This document shows positions 1-11,239 of a stretch of 64,000 nucleotides of DNA, one piece after another. This stretch comes from Arabidopsis thaliana (lineage: Eukaryota > Streptophyta > Magnoliopsida > Brassicales > Brassicaceae). The DNA lies in the NCBI RefSeq assembly GCF_000001735.4, contig NC_003070.9, forward strand, positions 5,270,001-5,334,000. Reading direction: 5' to 3'. The position numbers and the translations under genes are program-made. The notes beneath the pieces were generated by a model. It was not told the origin of the DNA. It did not search any database and saw only the letters and a program-made list of their open reading frames with translations. Positions within the stretch are counted from its first letter, which is position 1, and each line of letters begins with the position of its first letter.

Positions 1-1947
<1,947 letters not shown>

Positions 1948-2029
1948 TTTTTTTTATCTGCTGTGCGATTCAACAAACATCAAGGAATTAGGGCTCAATT
2001 CTTTTTATCAAAGATCTTTTGTGGGAGAT

Positions 2030-2467
2030 TGACATGATTCAGGCGGGAGAGAACATGTGGCATTAATCGGAGGTTACGAGTTGGAGCACGTCAACTTAAA
2101 TGGACCTAAAGGTGTAAAACAGGCCCAATGGGTCACATGTTAATAGTTCTCTAACGTTTTTGGAAATATATGAAACTCTACATATTCTTTCATATACAAC
2201 TGATGATGACCCAAATTTGCATGTTAAGTGTTAAGAAGAGCCTGAAAAACTTGTATACAAGAATTGGTTTTATCATTGTCAATATCTTTGTTATGACTTA
2301 CAACGTACGTACAATAGCAATGAATCCAGAGGACGGTGATAGCTAAACATGTACATCCTAAACATGTATGGGTTGATGAAGAGGCATTAGTTCCAAGCAG
2401 GCAGATCCCACATCACAGCATTTAGTTTTACTATGAAACTGGGACTTGCTTTGCTTCTACAAAGCTC
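2030..2467. other. Intergenic, SRP54A upstream / DOG1-like 3' side
   Basis: About 440 bases between the SRP54A leader and the stop codon of the next minus-strand gene. It holds a GCCCA-type site II motif (ggcccaatgggtc near 2122) as often seen in promoters of translation and secretion genes, and the probable 3' UTR of the neighbour. No coding signal seen. Confidence 0.5.
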
Positions 2468-4029
2468 TCAACTAGATGATCCTGATCCCTTCAGAGGTGA
2501 AGGAACTGCTGGGTAAATCTTTCTTAGCTTCTTCTGCTCTCCAAACTGGTGTATGGCGTCTTGAATCCCTGCAAATGCGACCACAAACTCGGCTGTATCC
2601 GTTTGATTCAGCAGCTTCTTCATCACCAGCTCCAACACTTTATACCTGCCAATCATAACAACTTTCTCTCATAATGCTGATCAAAGCTTTCACTTCACTC
2701 AACAAAACTAAGACATCATTAACCACACACACTATCTGGTGTCAGCTATTTGTTTCTGTTCATTCTCAACAATTCTCTTTTATTTATGATGGGGAGGAAA
2801 GCAAACCTGAGTCGTTGTGCCTTTGAGATGACTTTATGTATGTTCCCAAACAGCTCCTGCACAGAACGCAGAGCTTCTTCATGCAACCGAGTATTGCAGA
2901 GCGGGGAAAAAGGGAGGTACAAGACACCGGTGGCCTGAATTTCTGCATATTCCTCATCAATAACGGCCTCTTCGATGCGTATCTCACGTAAAAGCTGAGA
3001 GAGCACGCGTAAACTCGACTCAGACAGAGAGAAGGAGGGGTTTTGAGCTGCCAGAATGCGGACAAGGTCAAGAATGGAGGTGGGACGCCAGTCTCCAAGC
3101 CAGGCCACAGCAGCTAGCTCATGAGGTGGTATCCACGTGGGTAAGACGAGGTTAGAGACATCCTTTAAGAAAGTTGAAACCATGGAATTGTCGTAATGGG
3201 ACTGGTATCTGCTCAGCTGTTCTTCAATCAGTTCATCGAGTTCCCACCTGGATTTTAGCTCTTTGTCTAGCCTTGCCGCAATGCTGTTCTGTTCTTGCCT
3301 CCACAGTTCGTACAAGTCTCCAGAAAGTTCGTCACCTGATCAATCACAGATATTATGCTTTGTAACATCACTCACATCATCAAGATGACAAAACAGATAA
3401 CATTGCCATAGATTAAGCAAAAGTTTCACCATCTACAATAACTCGAAAACATTACTTTAAGAAATAATCTTTTTGCAGATACCTTTTGTAAAAGATTCGT
3501 GTTGGTGAGATCTCTCAGCATGAGATCTTTTAGATGATATATTACTAGCAGCTTCTCTCTCCAGATCATCCCAGGAAAGTTCTTCCCCATTGTTTGGTTC
3601 TTCAAATCCATTCTCTTCACTACGTTGCAGGAAGACAAACCCAATTAACCATAAGAAAACTAAGCTGATTTTCACAAGAACCAACTCTTGTAATCTCATT
3701 GCACACTCAAATCCTAAAATGCATCCCTATCCATTATGAAAATCATCAAAAAGAGGTAATGTTTTGCATCAATTCACATCCGCAATCTCAGAAAGAAACC
3801 GAACTACTAATCAAGCGTAACTGAGGAAGGATTAATCCGAAGTTCTCCTTATAATAAATGGAAAAGAAAACTCTAAATCCAAGATATCGAATCATAGAAC
3901 ACACAGAATCTCCAAACAGAAGTCGACCAAATCTCGAACGATCAAGCTCATTGAGGCAGAGTAATGCAGCGAAGAAAATGAAAGACGAAAGAAAGATACT
4001 CACAGTCGCGCAACTTCCATTCTCGTCAT
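2468..4029 (-). CDS. DOG1-like (seed dormancy control family) protein with N-terminal membrane anchor
   Basis: Four coding exons on the minus strand: 4004-4029, 3483-3694, 2807-3335 and 2468-2645. All junctions are GT-AG and phase-consistent, giving 314 residues. After MTRMEVAR comes one hydrophobic segment (about residues 11-29, LVLVKISLVFLWLIGFVFL), then an acidic linker, then a helical domain with ELWRQEQ and WLGDWRPTSILDLV (about 115-220). That domain resembles the DOG1/TGA-type seed dormancy control domain (wxxGWRPS-like motif). I place it in that family by motif, not by search. A signal anchor is unusual there, since DOG1 and TGA proteins are soluble or nuclear. The start ATG sits in a 26-nt coding exon, preceded by a short uORF. 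It matches AT1G15320 by position. Confidence 0.75.
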
Positions 4030-4062
4030 CTTCGTGTTTCTTCTTCAGCACTGATTTCTTTC

Positions 4063-4092
4063 CTACGTTCTTGGATTCTCAGGTCGTTTCAT
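4063..4092 (-). promoter_or_regulatory. Upstream ORF, 9 codons, in leader of the DOG1-like gene
   Basis: ATG at 4092 reads nine sense codons to a TAG at 4063-4065 and ends 33 bases before the main ATG at 4029, if the transcript starts upstream of 4092. A short non-overlapping uORF this close may lower main-ORF translation; that is inference. Confidence 0.4.
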
Positions 4093-4207
4093 TTGCGGAC
4101 GCGAGGGAGATACTGATTTTAAGAAATAAAAACAAAGCAGAGACGAAGGGTTATTTGGGTCATTAAACATACTACTGGGCCGTTAGCTAAGGCCCAATGA
4201 AAAATGC

Positions 4208-4247
4208 CACGTGTTGCATGTCATTAGCAAGTATCGATTGCCACGTG
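4208..4247. promoter_or_regulatory. Two perfect G-boxes (CACGTG) in a divergent promoter
   Basis: CACGTG at 4208-4213 and again at 4242-4247, both as gCCACGTG, lie in the 338 bases between the starts of the DOG1-like gene (minus) and PV42a (plus). The same stretch has GGCCCA/TGGGCC site II motifs near 4178-4196. G-boxes of this type bind bZIP (ABF/ABI5, GBF) and bHLH (PIF) factors. ABA or light control of either neighbour is inference. Confidence 0.65.
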
Positions 4248-4367
4248 CTTCTAGATCATCATCACACGGCGTCCTGATCCATTCACATCAAATTTCGAGC
4301 CAAGATCGACACTTAAAAAGGTTCTCAAAGCAACAAGTTCAAGCTACGACAACAGTAGTAGAACACT

Positions 4368-5499
4368 ATGCAAGAAGAGAAGAGCAAAGAAGATCACAGC
4401 CGTCTGATCAATGTCACGGCCAAAGATCTAACGGTCAGAAACCGACGGCTCGTCGAGGTACCATACACGGCTACACTTTCCCACGCAATGAACACATTGG
4501 TGGCTAACTCCATCTCAGCCCTCCCAGTGGCTGCACCTCCAGGCCACTGGATCGGAGCCGGTGGTTCCATGATCATGGAATCAGACAAACAAACTGGAGT
4601 TGTAAGAAAACACTATATCGGGATTCTCACGATGCTTGACATACTTGCTCATATCGCCGGTGAAGATTCCAATCTCTCTGATCTTGATCGCAAGATGAGT
4701 TCACAGGTGTCATCCATCATCGGTCATTGCCTCGAAGGACTCAGTCTCTGGACACTGAATCCTAATACCAGCGTGTTAGAGTGCATGGAAGTGTTTAGCA
4801 AAGGGATCCATCGAGCTTTAGTGCCAGTGGAGAGCAGCATAGAGAGCAATAACACTATTGCAGGAGTTGAGTTGATTGAGTCTGCCTCTGCTTACAAGAT
4901 GCTTACTCAGATGGATCTCTTGCGTTTCCTTAAAGACCATCACTTTGATGACCTCAAAACTGTTCTCTCACGCTCCATCTCTGATCTCGGAGCTGTTAAT
5001 GATTCCGTTTACGCCATCACAGAGAGAACCACTGTTTCCAATGCCATCAACGTTATGAAGGGTGCTCTGCTCAACGCTGTCCCCATCGTTCATGCACCTG
5101 ATATAGCACAAGAGGATCATCTGCAGCTAGTCAATGTAGGCTTCATTTTACATATATACTTTGGTTAATATATAATGTTTACTCATTTTGTGTTTTTTGA
5201 GATTGCAGGGGAGACATAGAAAAGTGATAGGTACGTTTTCAGCAACTGATTTGAAAGGATGTCGCCTACCGGAGTTGCAAACGTGGCTGCCACTCACAGC
5301 TCTGGAGTTCACCGAGAAAACTTCGGGGAAGGAGAGGGAGGTGGTGAGTTGCGGTGTGGAGTCGACTATGGAGGAAGCTATAGAGAAAGTGGTGACCAGA
5401 GGAGTGCACAGAGTATGGGTGATGGATCAACAGGGTCTGCTTCAAGGAGTCGTCTCCCTCACTGATATCATACGCTCCCTAAGATCTACTCTTTCGTAA
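4368..5499 (+). CDS. PV42a: PV42a-type protein with four CBS motifs
   Basis: Two exons, 4368-5135 and 5209-5499, joined in phase 0, give 352 residues. The protein is a tandem set of CBS motifs (Bateman modules): residues about 25-120 and 120-200 form the first pair and 205-350 the second, with typical strings such as NSISALPVAAP, HRALVPVE, LLNAVPIVH and GVHRVWVMDQQG followed by LQGVVSLTDIIRSL. CBS pairs bind adenosine nucleotides; SNF4/AMPK-gamma-like plant members include PV42a and PV42b, linked in published work to pollen and reproductive development. The first exon carries two and a half motifs and the intron lies just before a linker. The last 20 bases of the CDS are part of a tandem duplication that continues into the 3' UTR. 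Matches AT1G15330. Confidence 0.9.
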
Positions 5500-5635
5500 T
5501 CAACGAGCTCTCTGTGTTTTTACCTCTTTTATCTTATTATGTAATGTTCTACTTTGTAAGATCTACTCTTTTGTAATCAAAAAGCTCACTTTGTTTTTAA
5601 CTTTTTAATCTTTACCATGCAATCTTCTGCTTTGG
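5481..5635. repeat. 77-bp imperfect tandem duplication across the PV42a stop codon
   Basis: Copy 1 (5481-5557) starts at AAGATCTACTCTTTCGTAAT and includes the stop TAA. Copy 2 (5558 to about 5635) starts at AAGATCTACTCTTTTGTAAT and follows directly. Both end in a ...TTCT(A/G)CTTTG string. The copies differ at several positions, so the duplication is not recent. Confidence 0.7.
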
Positions 5636-5894
5636 GACTTGGGTGTTAGGATTCATTCACTTTGCATCACTCGTCTAAGTATGAGACAAAGGACAGTCTA
5701 AATGCCTAATATTAATAATACAACAAAGTACAAAGGTACAAAGATACAAACGTCAAATGATAATGGACTGAACTACAACATAGAGAGACATTAGTTCTAC
5801 CAACACATACAACAACCACTCATAATGTTAATGCTACACCTGAAATCACAACAAACTCTTCACGCTCTGTGCTCTGTACAGAACGATATAGGTT

Positions 5895-7474
5895 TTAACA
5901 GCTCACGGAAGCTGCAGCTCCCTGCTGCTGTTGAACTTGATTCGCCTCCAAGCTTCTGTTTGTGTCTTCTGCCTTCATGTCGTTACTCTTCTCCTCTGCT
6001 ACTGCAGCTTCGGTCTTCTTGACATCAGACTCTTGGGTTTCGTTCTCCTTATTTGCTGCAGCTTCTGTCTTCTTCTCATCAGATTCTTGAGTGTCATTTT
6101 CCTTATTCGCCTCAGCTTCTGTCGTCTTCTCATCATATTCTTTGGATTCTTTTCCCTTATCTGCTTCAGCATCTGCATCAAGGTTAGGCTCACCCAGGGT
6201 TACATTCTGTTCTCCGTTAGCTTCGGTTGTCACGCTGCCCTTGTTCTCAGTCTTTTCCTCTGCAGGCTTCTTCTCTACATCAGCCTCAGTAACAACTTCC
6301 TGCGCCTCTTTCATTTCAGTGTCCTTGAGGCCTTCAACTTTGGAAGGTTCTTCAGCTCCTTCTCCACTCCCAGCCTTCTTCTCCAACTCAGAGGTATCCA
6401 CTTCCATGGACTCTTTCTTGTCTCTCACAACTTCTGCCTCTTTGTTCTCAGCCTCAGCCTTTTCACCCTCCTTCTCCTTCTCAGCCTCTGCAATTTCCGT
6501 TTGACCCTCCTTCCCAGCCTCAGTTTTCTCACCCTCTTTGTTCACCTTCTCAGCCTCAGTCTTCTCACCCTCGTTGTTCTCCTTCTCCGCCTCTGCAATT
6601 TCTGTCACTCCCTCCTTCTCTTTCTCCTTCTCAGCCTCTGCGTTTTCCGTCTTCCCATCCTTATCAACATCCATGTTCTCCTTCACAGCAGCCTCTTCAT
6701 TTTTCTCAGCAGCCTCCTTATTGTCCTTCTTCGTGAGAGAAGATCGTCTCTTCTTCAGGAGGGGCTCTTTGTCAGGAGTAGGCGTTGTAGCCTTAACCTT
6801 TTGGCTGATCCTTGAAGACCTCCTTGGAGTTTCCCCAGTTGTCCACTCAAACTCAGAGATGACAGGATTGCCAGGATGGGCCTTCAGGTACTGCTCCAAC
6901 TGCTTCCGCGAGCTAATCTCTTCACCCGTTGGAGCCACAAACACAATCTCCGTCTTTCTCGGAGTACCGGCTCTTTTCGGATAAAACTGAAACCAAAACA
7001 AGCTTCTACTAATCAAACACCAAAGATACATGAACTAGCAGCAACACAAGGCACAATCTAAGAGAAACCCCCAAATTTAATCAACCAAATCTAGGGTTTC
7101 AAGAGTATTTAATCCAAAACCCTAATTTGACCTCCAAGAAAGCCCTAACCGTTAAATTCCCATCTAATTGGATAATTCAAAATGAATTGAACACAAAGAG
7201 CCCCAAATTCGACTAGAAACGAACATTTCTTGAAATCCCCCAAATTGAACATAAACCCTAAACCATGAGAAACAAAAGAAACTAACTTCAAGATAAAGCA
7301 GAACAGACAAACAATCTCTTACACAGACAACATCAATTAAAGGAAAAAAGGAATAATAATTACAGCAGAAATTTCAAGAAACAGTAGAAGGGACAAAGAA
7401 GGAAGAAATACCAGTTTCTTCCATGAAGCTGGAGCTGGTAGCTCAATGGAGACAAGCTCGTCTGTGTTTTCCAT
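5895..7474 (-). CDS. MBD10: MBD10, methyl-CpG-binding domain protein
   Basis: Two coding exons on the minus strand, 7412-7474 and 5895-6986, phase 0, giving 384 residues, the length I recall for AtMBD10. The N-terminal about 85 residues are a plant [23 protein letters not shown], then [24 protein letters not shown] and [14 protein letters not shown]. The rest is a very charged tail of Lys/Glu/Ala with two near-identical blocks ([17 protein letters not shown] and [17 protein letters not shown]) and several EAEKEKE units, and ends in a Gln run (QVQQQQG). Family knowledge: MBD10 is nuclear and has been tied to silencing of rRNA genes in nucleolar dominance, and class members need not bind methylated CpG. 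The intron (6987-7411) holds AAACCCTA-like telo-box sequences. Matches AT1G15340. Confidence 0.95.
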
Positions 7475-8480
7475 CTTCTTCTTCTCTATTCACCTGACAC
7501 TGTACGACCAAGAAACAAGCTCCAACTTAAATTACTTTATCTTGAAACAAATTTCGGCTTTCTTTCCTTTCTGGTAATAGAAGCTGTAAGAACCGTTGTG
7601 ACCCTAATGGATATGTTTGCGTGTCTCTTCTGTTCTGTCCTAATTTTTTTTATTCTTTTTTTATTTCAAACAAGAAATGATATTTCTTCCTCCACGTAAT
7701 CCACGAGAGCGTGGATGATAAATTTACACTGGGTCGACGTGATAGTTTAGTGACAGACCTCTTTGAGAACGACACGTATCCAGTGTGGTCGACGTTTCAT
7801 CGATGGATAAGGAAGTATCTGTTTCCCGCTTAATAAAGTAGAATGGAGAGTGGTGTTGAGGTCCGGTACGTGACCGCTGCTGTTTTCACGCCGAATATTC
7901 TTTTTCTGTTTTATTCCCACTCTCCTACTACTACTCTCCATGCTAAAAGCCCAAATCAACAGCCCAATTACTATTCGGAACATTTTTTTTGCTTTGATAC
8001 TTTTAGGTTCAGATTCTCTTGTTGGCACAAGTCTAATCCCTAATAATTAGTGAAGAGCACTAATTTAAGGAATGTCCTCTAATCATTTTATTAAAATAAA
8101 ATGTACATATATGTGGAAATCAAACACTGGACAGATCACCTGGAAGGTAGGATCAATGTGCAAGTGGGACATGAGACACAAGAACATGTCCTTAACAAAA
8201 CAAAACAAAAATACACAAGAACATGTCCCATATTAAGATACTGATTAGTCAAACCGAGATATTGCTCTTAATTCTTTTGGACTGAAAGATGGTAAACAAA
8301 GGATATTTCTCATTTACGGTGAAAACGTATAAGCCACATTTCCCAGTATTCTCGATCAACTCCAAATGGAAGATGATAAGTGGTAACAACAAGGGCTTTG
8401 AGAAAAGAAAAGAAAACCGAAAAGAAAAAATAAATCAGAAATGCCCGAACCAGTATGTGTGTGTGTCTTCCAAGTCTTGT
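7475..8480. other. Intergenic between MBD10 and DUF4050 gene
   Basis: About 1 kb. The part next to 7475 is the MBD10 leader and promoter; the part up to 8480 is the 3' flank of the DUF4050 gene. AT-rich with short repeats of acaagaacatgtcc (8177 and 8215). No supported gene. Confidence 0.5.
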
Positions 8481-9486
8481 TCAGTCATATAGACCTTCTT
8501 GTTCCCAAATGTCCACTAGAAAATCCACCATTTCCTGTTTTCAATCAGTAACACAGTTAGTTGACTGGGTTTTTTTCCTGCACTCGGAGGAGTTTGATTA
8601 CTTACGGTGAGAGGAATGGGTTGGGGAAATAACTTGTTGCTCCCCAGCAAGCTATCATACGTTGCTGTGTTCCAACTGCAAATGATAGACATATAAAATG
8701 TAACATTGCCAGACTTTAGCCCTTAGCTTTCAGCAAACAATAGTGTGTAACAGAGCCACTCACTTTAACTTGGCTCCTTGATTGTGATCCACCGGGTTGT
8801 TGGGTTTATCCTTTCCCACCCAACGCTCCCGTGTCTGATTCCAAAGAAGAAGACCTGCAAACACACAAACCCACTTCATATATAACCATCACAAAACACT
8901 AGACCACAACGCTCCCCTTCCGTGAAATCCAAAAAAGAAAGTACCTTGATTTACATATTCAGGAGGAGCATTAGAGTTTCTAGCAGCAGATTGAGAATCA
9001 AAAGTCTGATTGGATGATGATAAGCTCCCCTGTGAAGGGAAGGTGATGTTGTCCATATCAACTGTGCTTGTTGACCAGAAATCTTCAGAGACACTCGGTT
9101 TCTTACACGGTCGAGCAATGGAATTGGAAGGTGGATCCTTCAGACTGGCGGCAGTTGATCTGTGTTCTCTGTAGCAACCCACGCAGCCACTGCTCTGTTA
9201 CAAAACCATAACTTTTGATCATTGCCCAAAAAACATCCTTATTTCCTTAGCAAAACATTTTTCTATAAAACTTTCAGAGATAGCTATCTCATCTGCATAA
9301 AACAACCTTATAAACACCATTCCCCAGCAATAAAATTAGGGTTTATCTATCATGAACATGAATCCCAAGCAGCACATAACGCAGGAACAAAGCCCATCAA
9401 ACAGAATCTCAAATCCAAATCAATCAAATACCAAAACATTCTGCATAAAGTCAAAAACAGAAATCGGAAGAAGAAACGCACCCCAT
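8481..9486 (-). CDS. DUF4050 family protein with a 5-nt first coding exon
   Basis: Function unknown. I build it from five coding pieces on the minus strand: 9482-9486 (ATGGG), 8945-9189, 8764-8854, 8606-8675 and 8481-8534, total 465 nt, 154 residues. All junctions are GT-AG and in phase. The protein starts MGGCVGCYREHR, has a Ser-rich stretch and then the conserved block GLLLWNQTRERWVG and ATYDSLLGSNKLFPQPIPL, ending in EMVDFLVDIWEQEGLYD. This block is typical of the plant DUF4050 group. The N-terminal Met-Gly plus Cys residues would suit N-myristoylation and acylation; that is inference. A 5' UTR exon with a good donor (cag/gtaagc near 9702) lies upstream. The microexon start is the least certain part. 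Matches AT1G15350. Confidence 0.82.
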
Positions 9487-9829
9487 CGATATGTGAAGGA
9501 AGCGATTTATAAACCCAGGAGCTCAGATAGATCTGGGAAAGCTCGAGATGTTCTCAAGAGGGTGATCAATGATCCTTGTCAAATAACAAACCAATTAACC
9601 AACCCTATTATAGATAAAAGCCAAAGAAGAAACCAATCAACAGCGAACAAAAACATATTCAATATATACAAAAGAATCAACGAATCAAACAGCTTTGCTT
9701 ACCTGATGATAAAATCTCGTTGGTTAAAATAAAGTCGCTTCCTTTATCAACTGGGCATCAAAAGAATCCTTATCTGAGGCTGCAGCTCCTTCTCGAACAA
9801 GAAGAAGAAGGGCTTTGCCCTCTTTACGT

Positions 9830-10363
9830 TTCTCCTTTTCCTTTCGCTTTGAAATGATTTGCCTTTGTTTCGATGACCAGAGAAGTTATTATTCATCCCC
9901 CAGCCGTTATACGGATCTCTTGGCATTGAGGGTATTATTGTAATTTTAATCAACCAAATCAAAGAACTTGTAATAATTCGAACAACTTGATAATTGACGA
10001 ATGTGTATAATGTATATAGATAGTGTGTTTGGTATGAGCTTATTATTAAAAGTCAAAATAATTGTGCATCTTCCATGCCTCTCCAATCCATTGTCTTATA
10101 ATCAACCCCACTCATCATATTTTTCCCATACAGCTTGTATTCGTAATACATTATCATTTTCTATAATGAAATAAATAATAGTCTGGAATCAAAGCATAGA
10201 AGAAAACTGTTAACCATTAGCGTAAGAATACATTAAGCATTAAGGATGCAAATAAAGATAGTTGTTTAAATGTCAATACATAACTCTCATGATTACAAAA
10301 ACATTGTTTGCTTGCAGCAGCAGCCACACTTTCTCCATTTGTAGAGCAACGCAAGTCACACAC
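9830..10363. other. Intergenic upstream of DUF4050 gene
   Basis: About 530 bases of AT-rich sequence with the promoter of the DUF4050 gene at its left end and the 3' flank of the lysine-rich gene at its right. Nothing else recognised. Confidence 0.4.
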
Positions 10364-11239
10364 TCACTTTGAAAATACTGAGCACAACCAAGTCCACATG
10401 CAAGTGCAACACTTCTTCTTCTTCTTCTCCTTTTTATTCTTCTTCTTCTTGTTCTTTCTTCTCTTCTTTCTCTTCATACTCTTTTTCTCACCCACAGGAA
10501 GGGAAAAAGACACAGGTTTTGTCCGCGGCGCGTATAAGCAATAGAAGTTGTTGGGGATACTACTCAATGGGACATCTGGAAATGACGGGTATTTCTCTCG
10601 ATGATTGTGACTCTGAAGTCTTGTTTCTTCATTATTCTTTACCTCTTCCACTTCAGATGTTTTCTCTTTTGCATCCTCAGGTTTGACTACCAGAGAAGGG
10701 GAATATCTCAAGAACTCACCCGACATCAAAACTTCATCAGGTTTTAAATTACTGTGACGAGACCCTTGAGCGTTTGACTTTCTATAGCCATCAATTTTCA
10801 GACTAAACAAAGACTCATTTGATATTTCGCTCCAATCCACATCCCCATTCTTACTAAACACCGATGCAGGGATTCTCCCGGGATCGTAATTCGCTATACC
10901 ATTATTCATCAAGTGAACTGGTCGTAACCTAGAAGGCGGAGATGGAGCTGGTTGCATCCTGAGATGAGTCAAACCAGATATTTCAGAGCCTTGAGAAGAA
11001 GAAGAAGGCTGCATCCTGACATGAGTCACACCTGATATGTCAGAGCCTTTAGAAGAAGAAGCATTTGAAAGTTCCCAATTCTGCTGACTCGTATCCTCAG
11101 AAGATGCTTTGGACTCTTTTGTACTTCTCTCTACGGCATCATCCCATGAAACAGAGGAAGACATTGAAGAAAAAGACAGAGATGATGATGTTAGGAAGAT
11201 TTCCCTCGCAGGTCTTGTAATCATTCTGTTACCACTCAT
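10364..11239 (-). CDS. Uncharacterised Ser- and Lys-rich protein with cysteine-rich C-terminus
   Basis: One long open frame of 291 residues on the minus strand from the ATG at 11239 to TGA at 10364. I do not recognise the family. The N-terminus is Ser-rich (SSSLSFSSMSSSVSWDDAVE). Residues about 60-105 carry a near-perfect tandem repeat built on ISG(V/L)TH(V/L)RMQP. The middle has conserved-looking text such as DPGRIPASVFS and GEFLRYSPSLVV. The end is a strongly basic run of Lys/Arg/Asn followed by KCCTCMWTWLCSVFSK. Basic run plus Cys and aromatic residues could be a membrane-binding, palmitoylated tail or a nucleolar signal; both are inference. A strong donor-like AA/GTGAGT overlaps the stop, so a further 3' exon is possible. 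Site II motifs at 11838-11875 could be its promoter, which would imply a 5' UTR intron. Confidence 0.6.
   Translation of the reverse strand: MSGNRMITRPAREIFLTSSSLSFSSMSSSVSWDDAVERSTKESKASSEDTSQQNWELSNASSSKGSDISGVTHVRMQPSSSSQGSEISGLTHLRMQPAPSPPSRLRPVHLMNNGIANYDPGRIPASVFSKNGDVDWSEISNESLFSLKIDGYRKSNAQGSRHSNLKPDEVLMSGEFLRYSPSLVVKPEDAKEKTSEVEEVKNNEETRLQSHNHREKYPSFPDVPLSSIPNNFYCLYAPRTKPVSFSLPVGEKKSMKRKKRRKNKKKKNKKEKKKKKCCTCMWTWLCSVFSK
10413..10475. repeat. TTC/GAA-rich microsatellite coding for the poly-lysine tail
   Basis: A run of ttc, ctt and tct triplets on the plus strand, read on the minus strand as AAG/AAA/AGG codons of the lysine-rich gene. Triplet slippage here would change the length of the basic run without breaking the frame. 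Confidence 0.6.
10951..11061 (-). repeat. Tandem coding duplication, two units of about 55 nt
   Basis: Units 10951-11007 and 11008-11061 share ctgcatcctgacatgagtca-like and atcagagcctt(t)(g)agaagaagaag strings. In protein they give two copies of a G-S-(E/D)-I-S-G-(L/V)-T-H-(L/V)-R-M-Q-P block inside the lysine-rich protein. Unit lengths differ by one codon. Confidence 0.7.

Noticed and set aside
5931-6815. 294-codon leucine/cysteine-rich plus-strand open frame
   Set aside because: It is the exact antisense of the MBD10 Lys/Glu-rich tail: AAG/GAG codons read backwards give Leu/Phe/Ser. No start context or splice structure of its own.
6091-6984. Serine-rich plus-strand frames opposite MBD10
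   Set aside because: Same cause: another frame of the antisense of a low-complexity coding tail.
10308-10686. Plus-strand frames rich in Phe/Leu/Ser
   Set aside because: Antisense of the poly-lysine tail of the minus-strand gene; produced by the TTC microsatellite.
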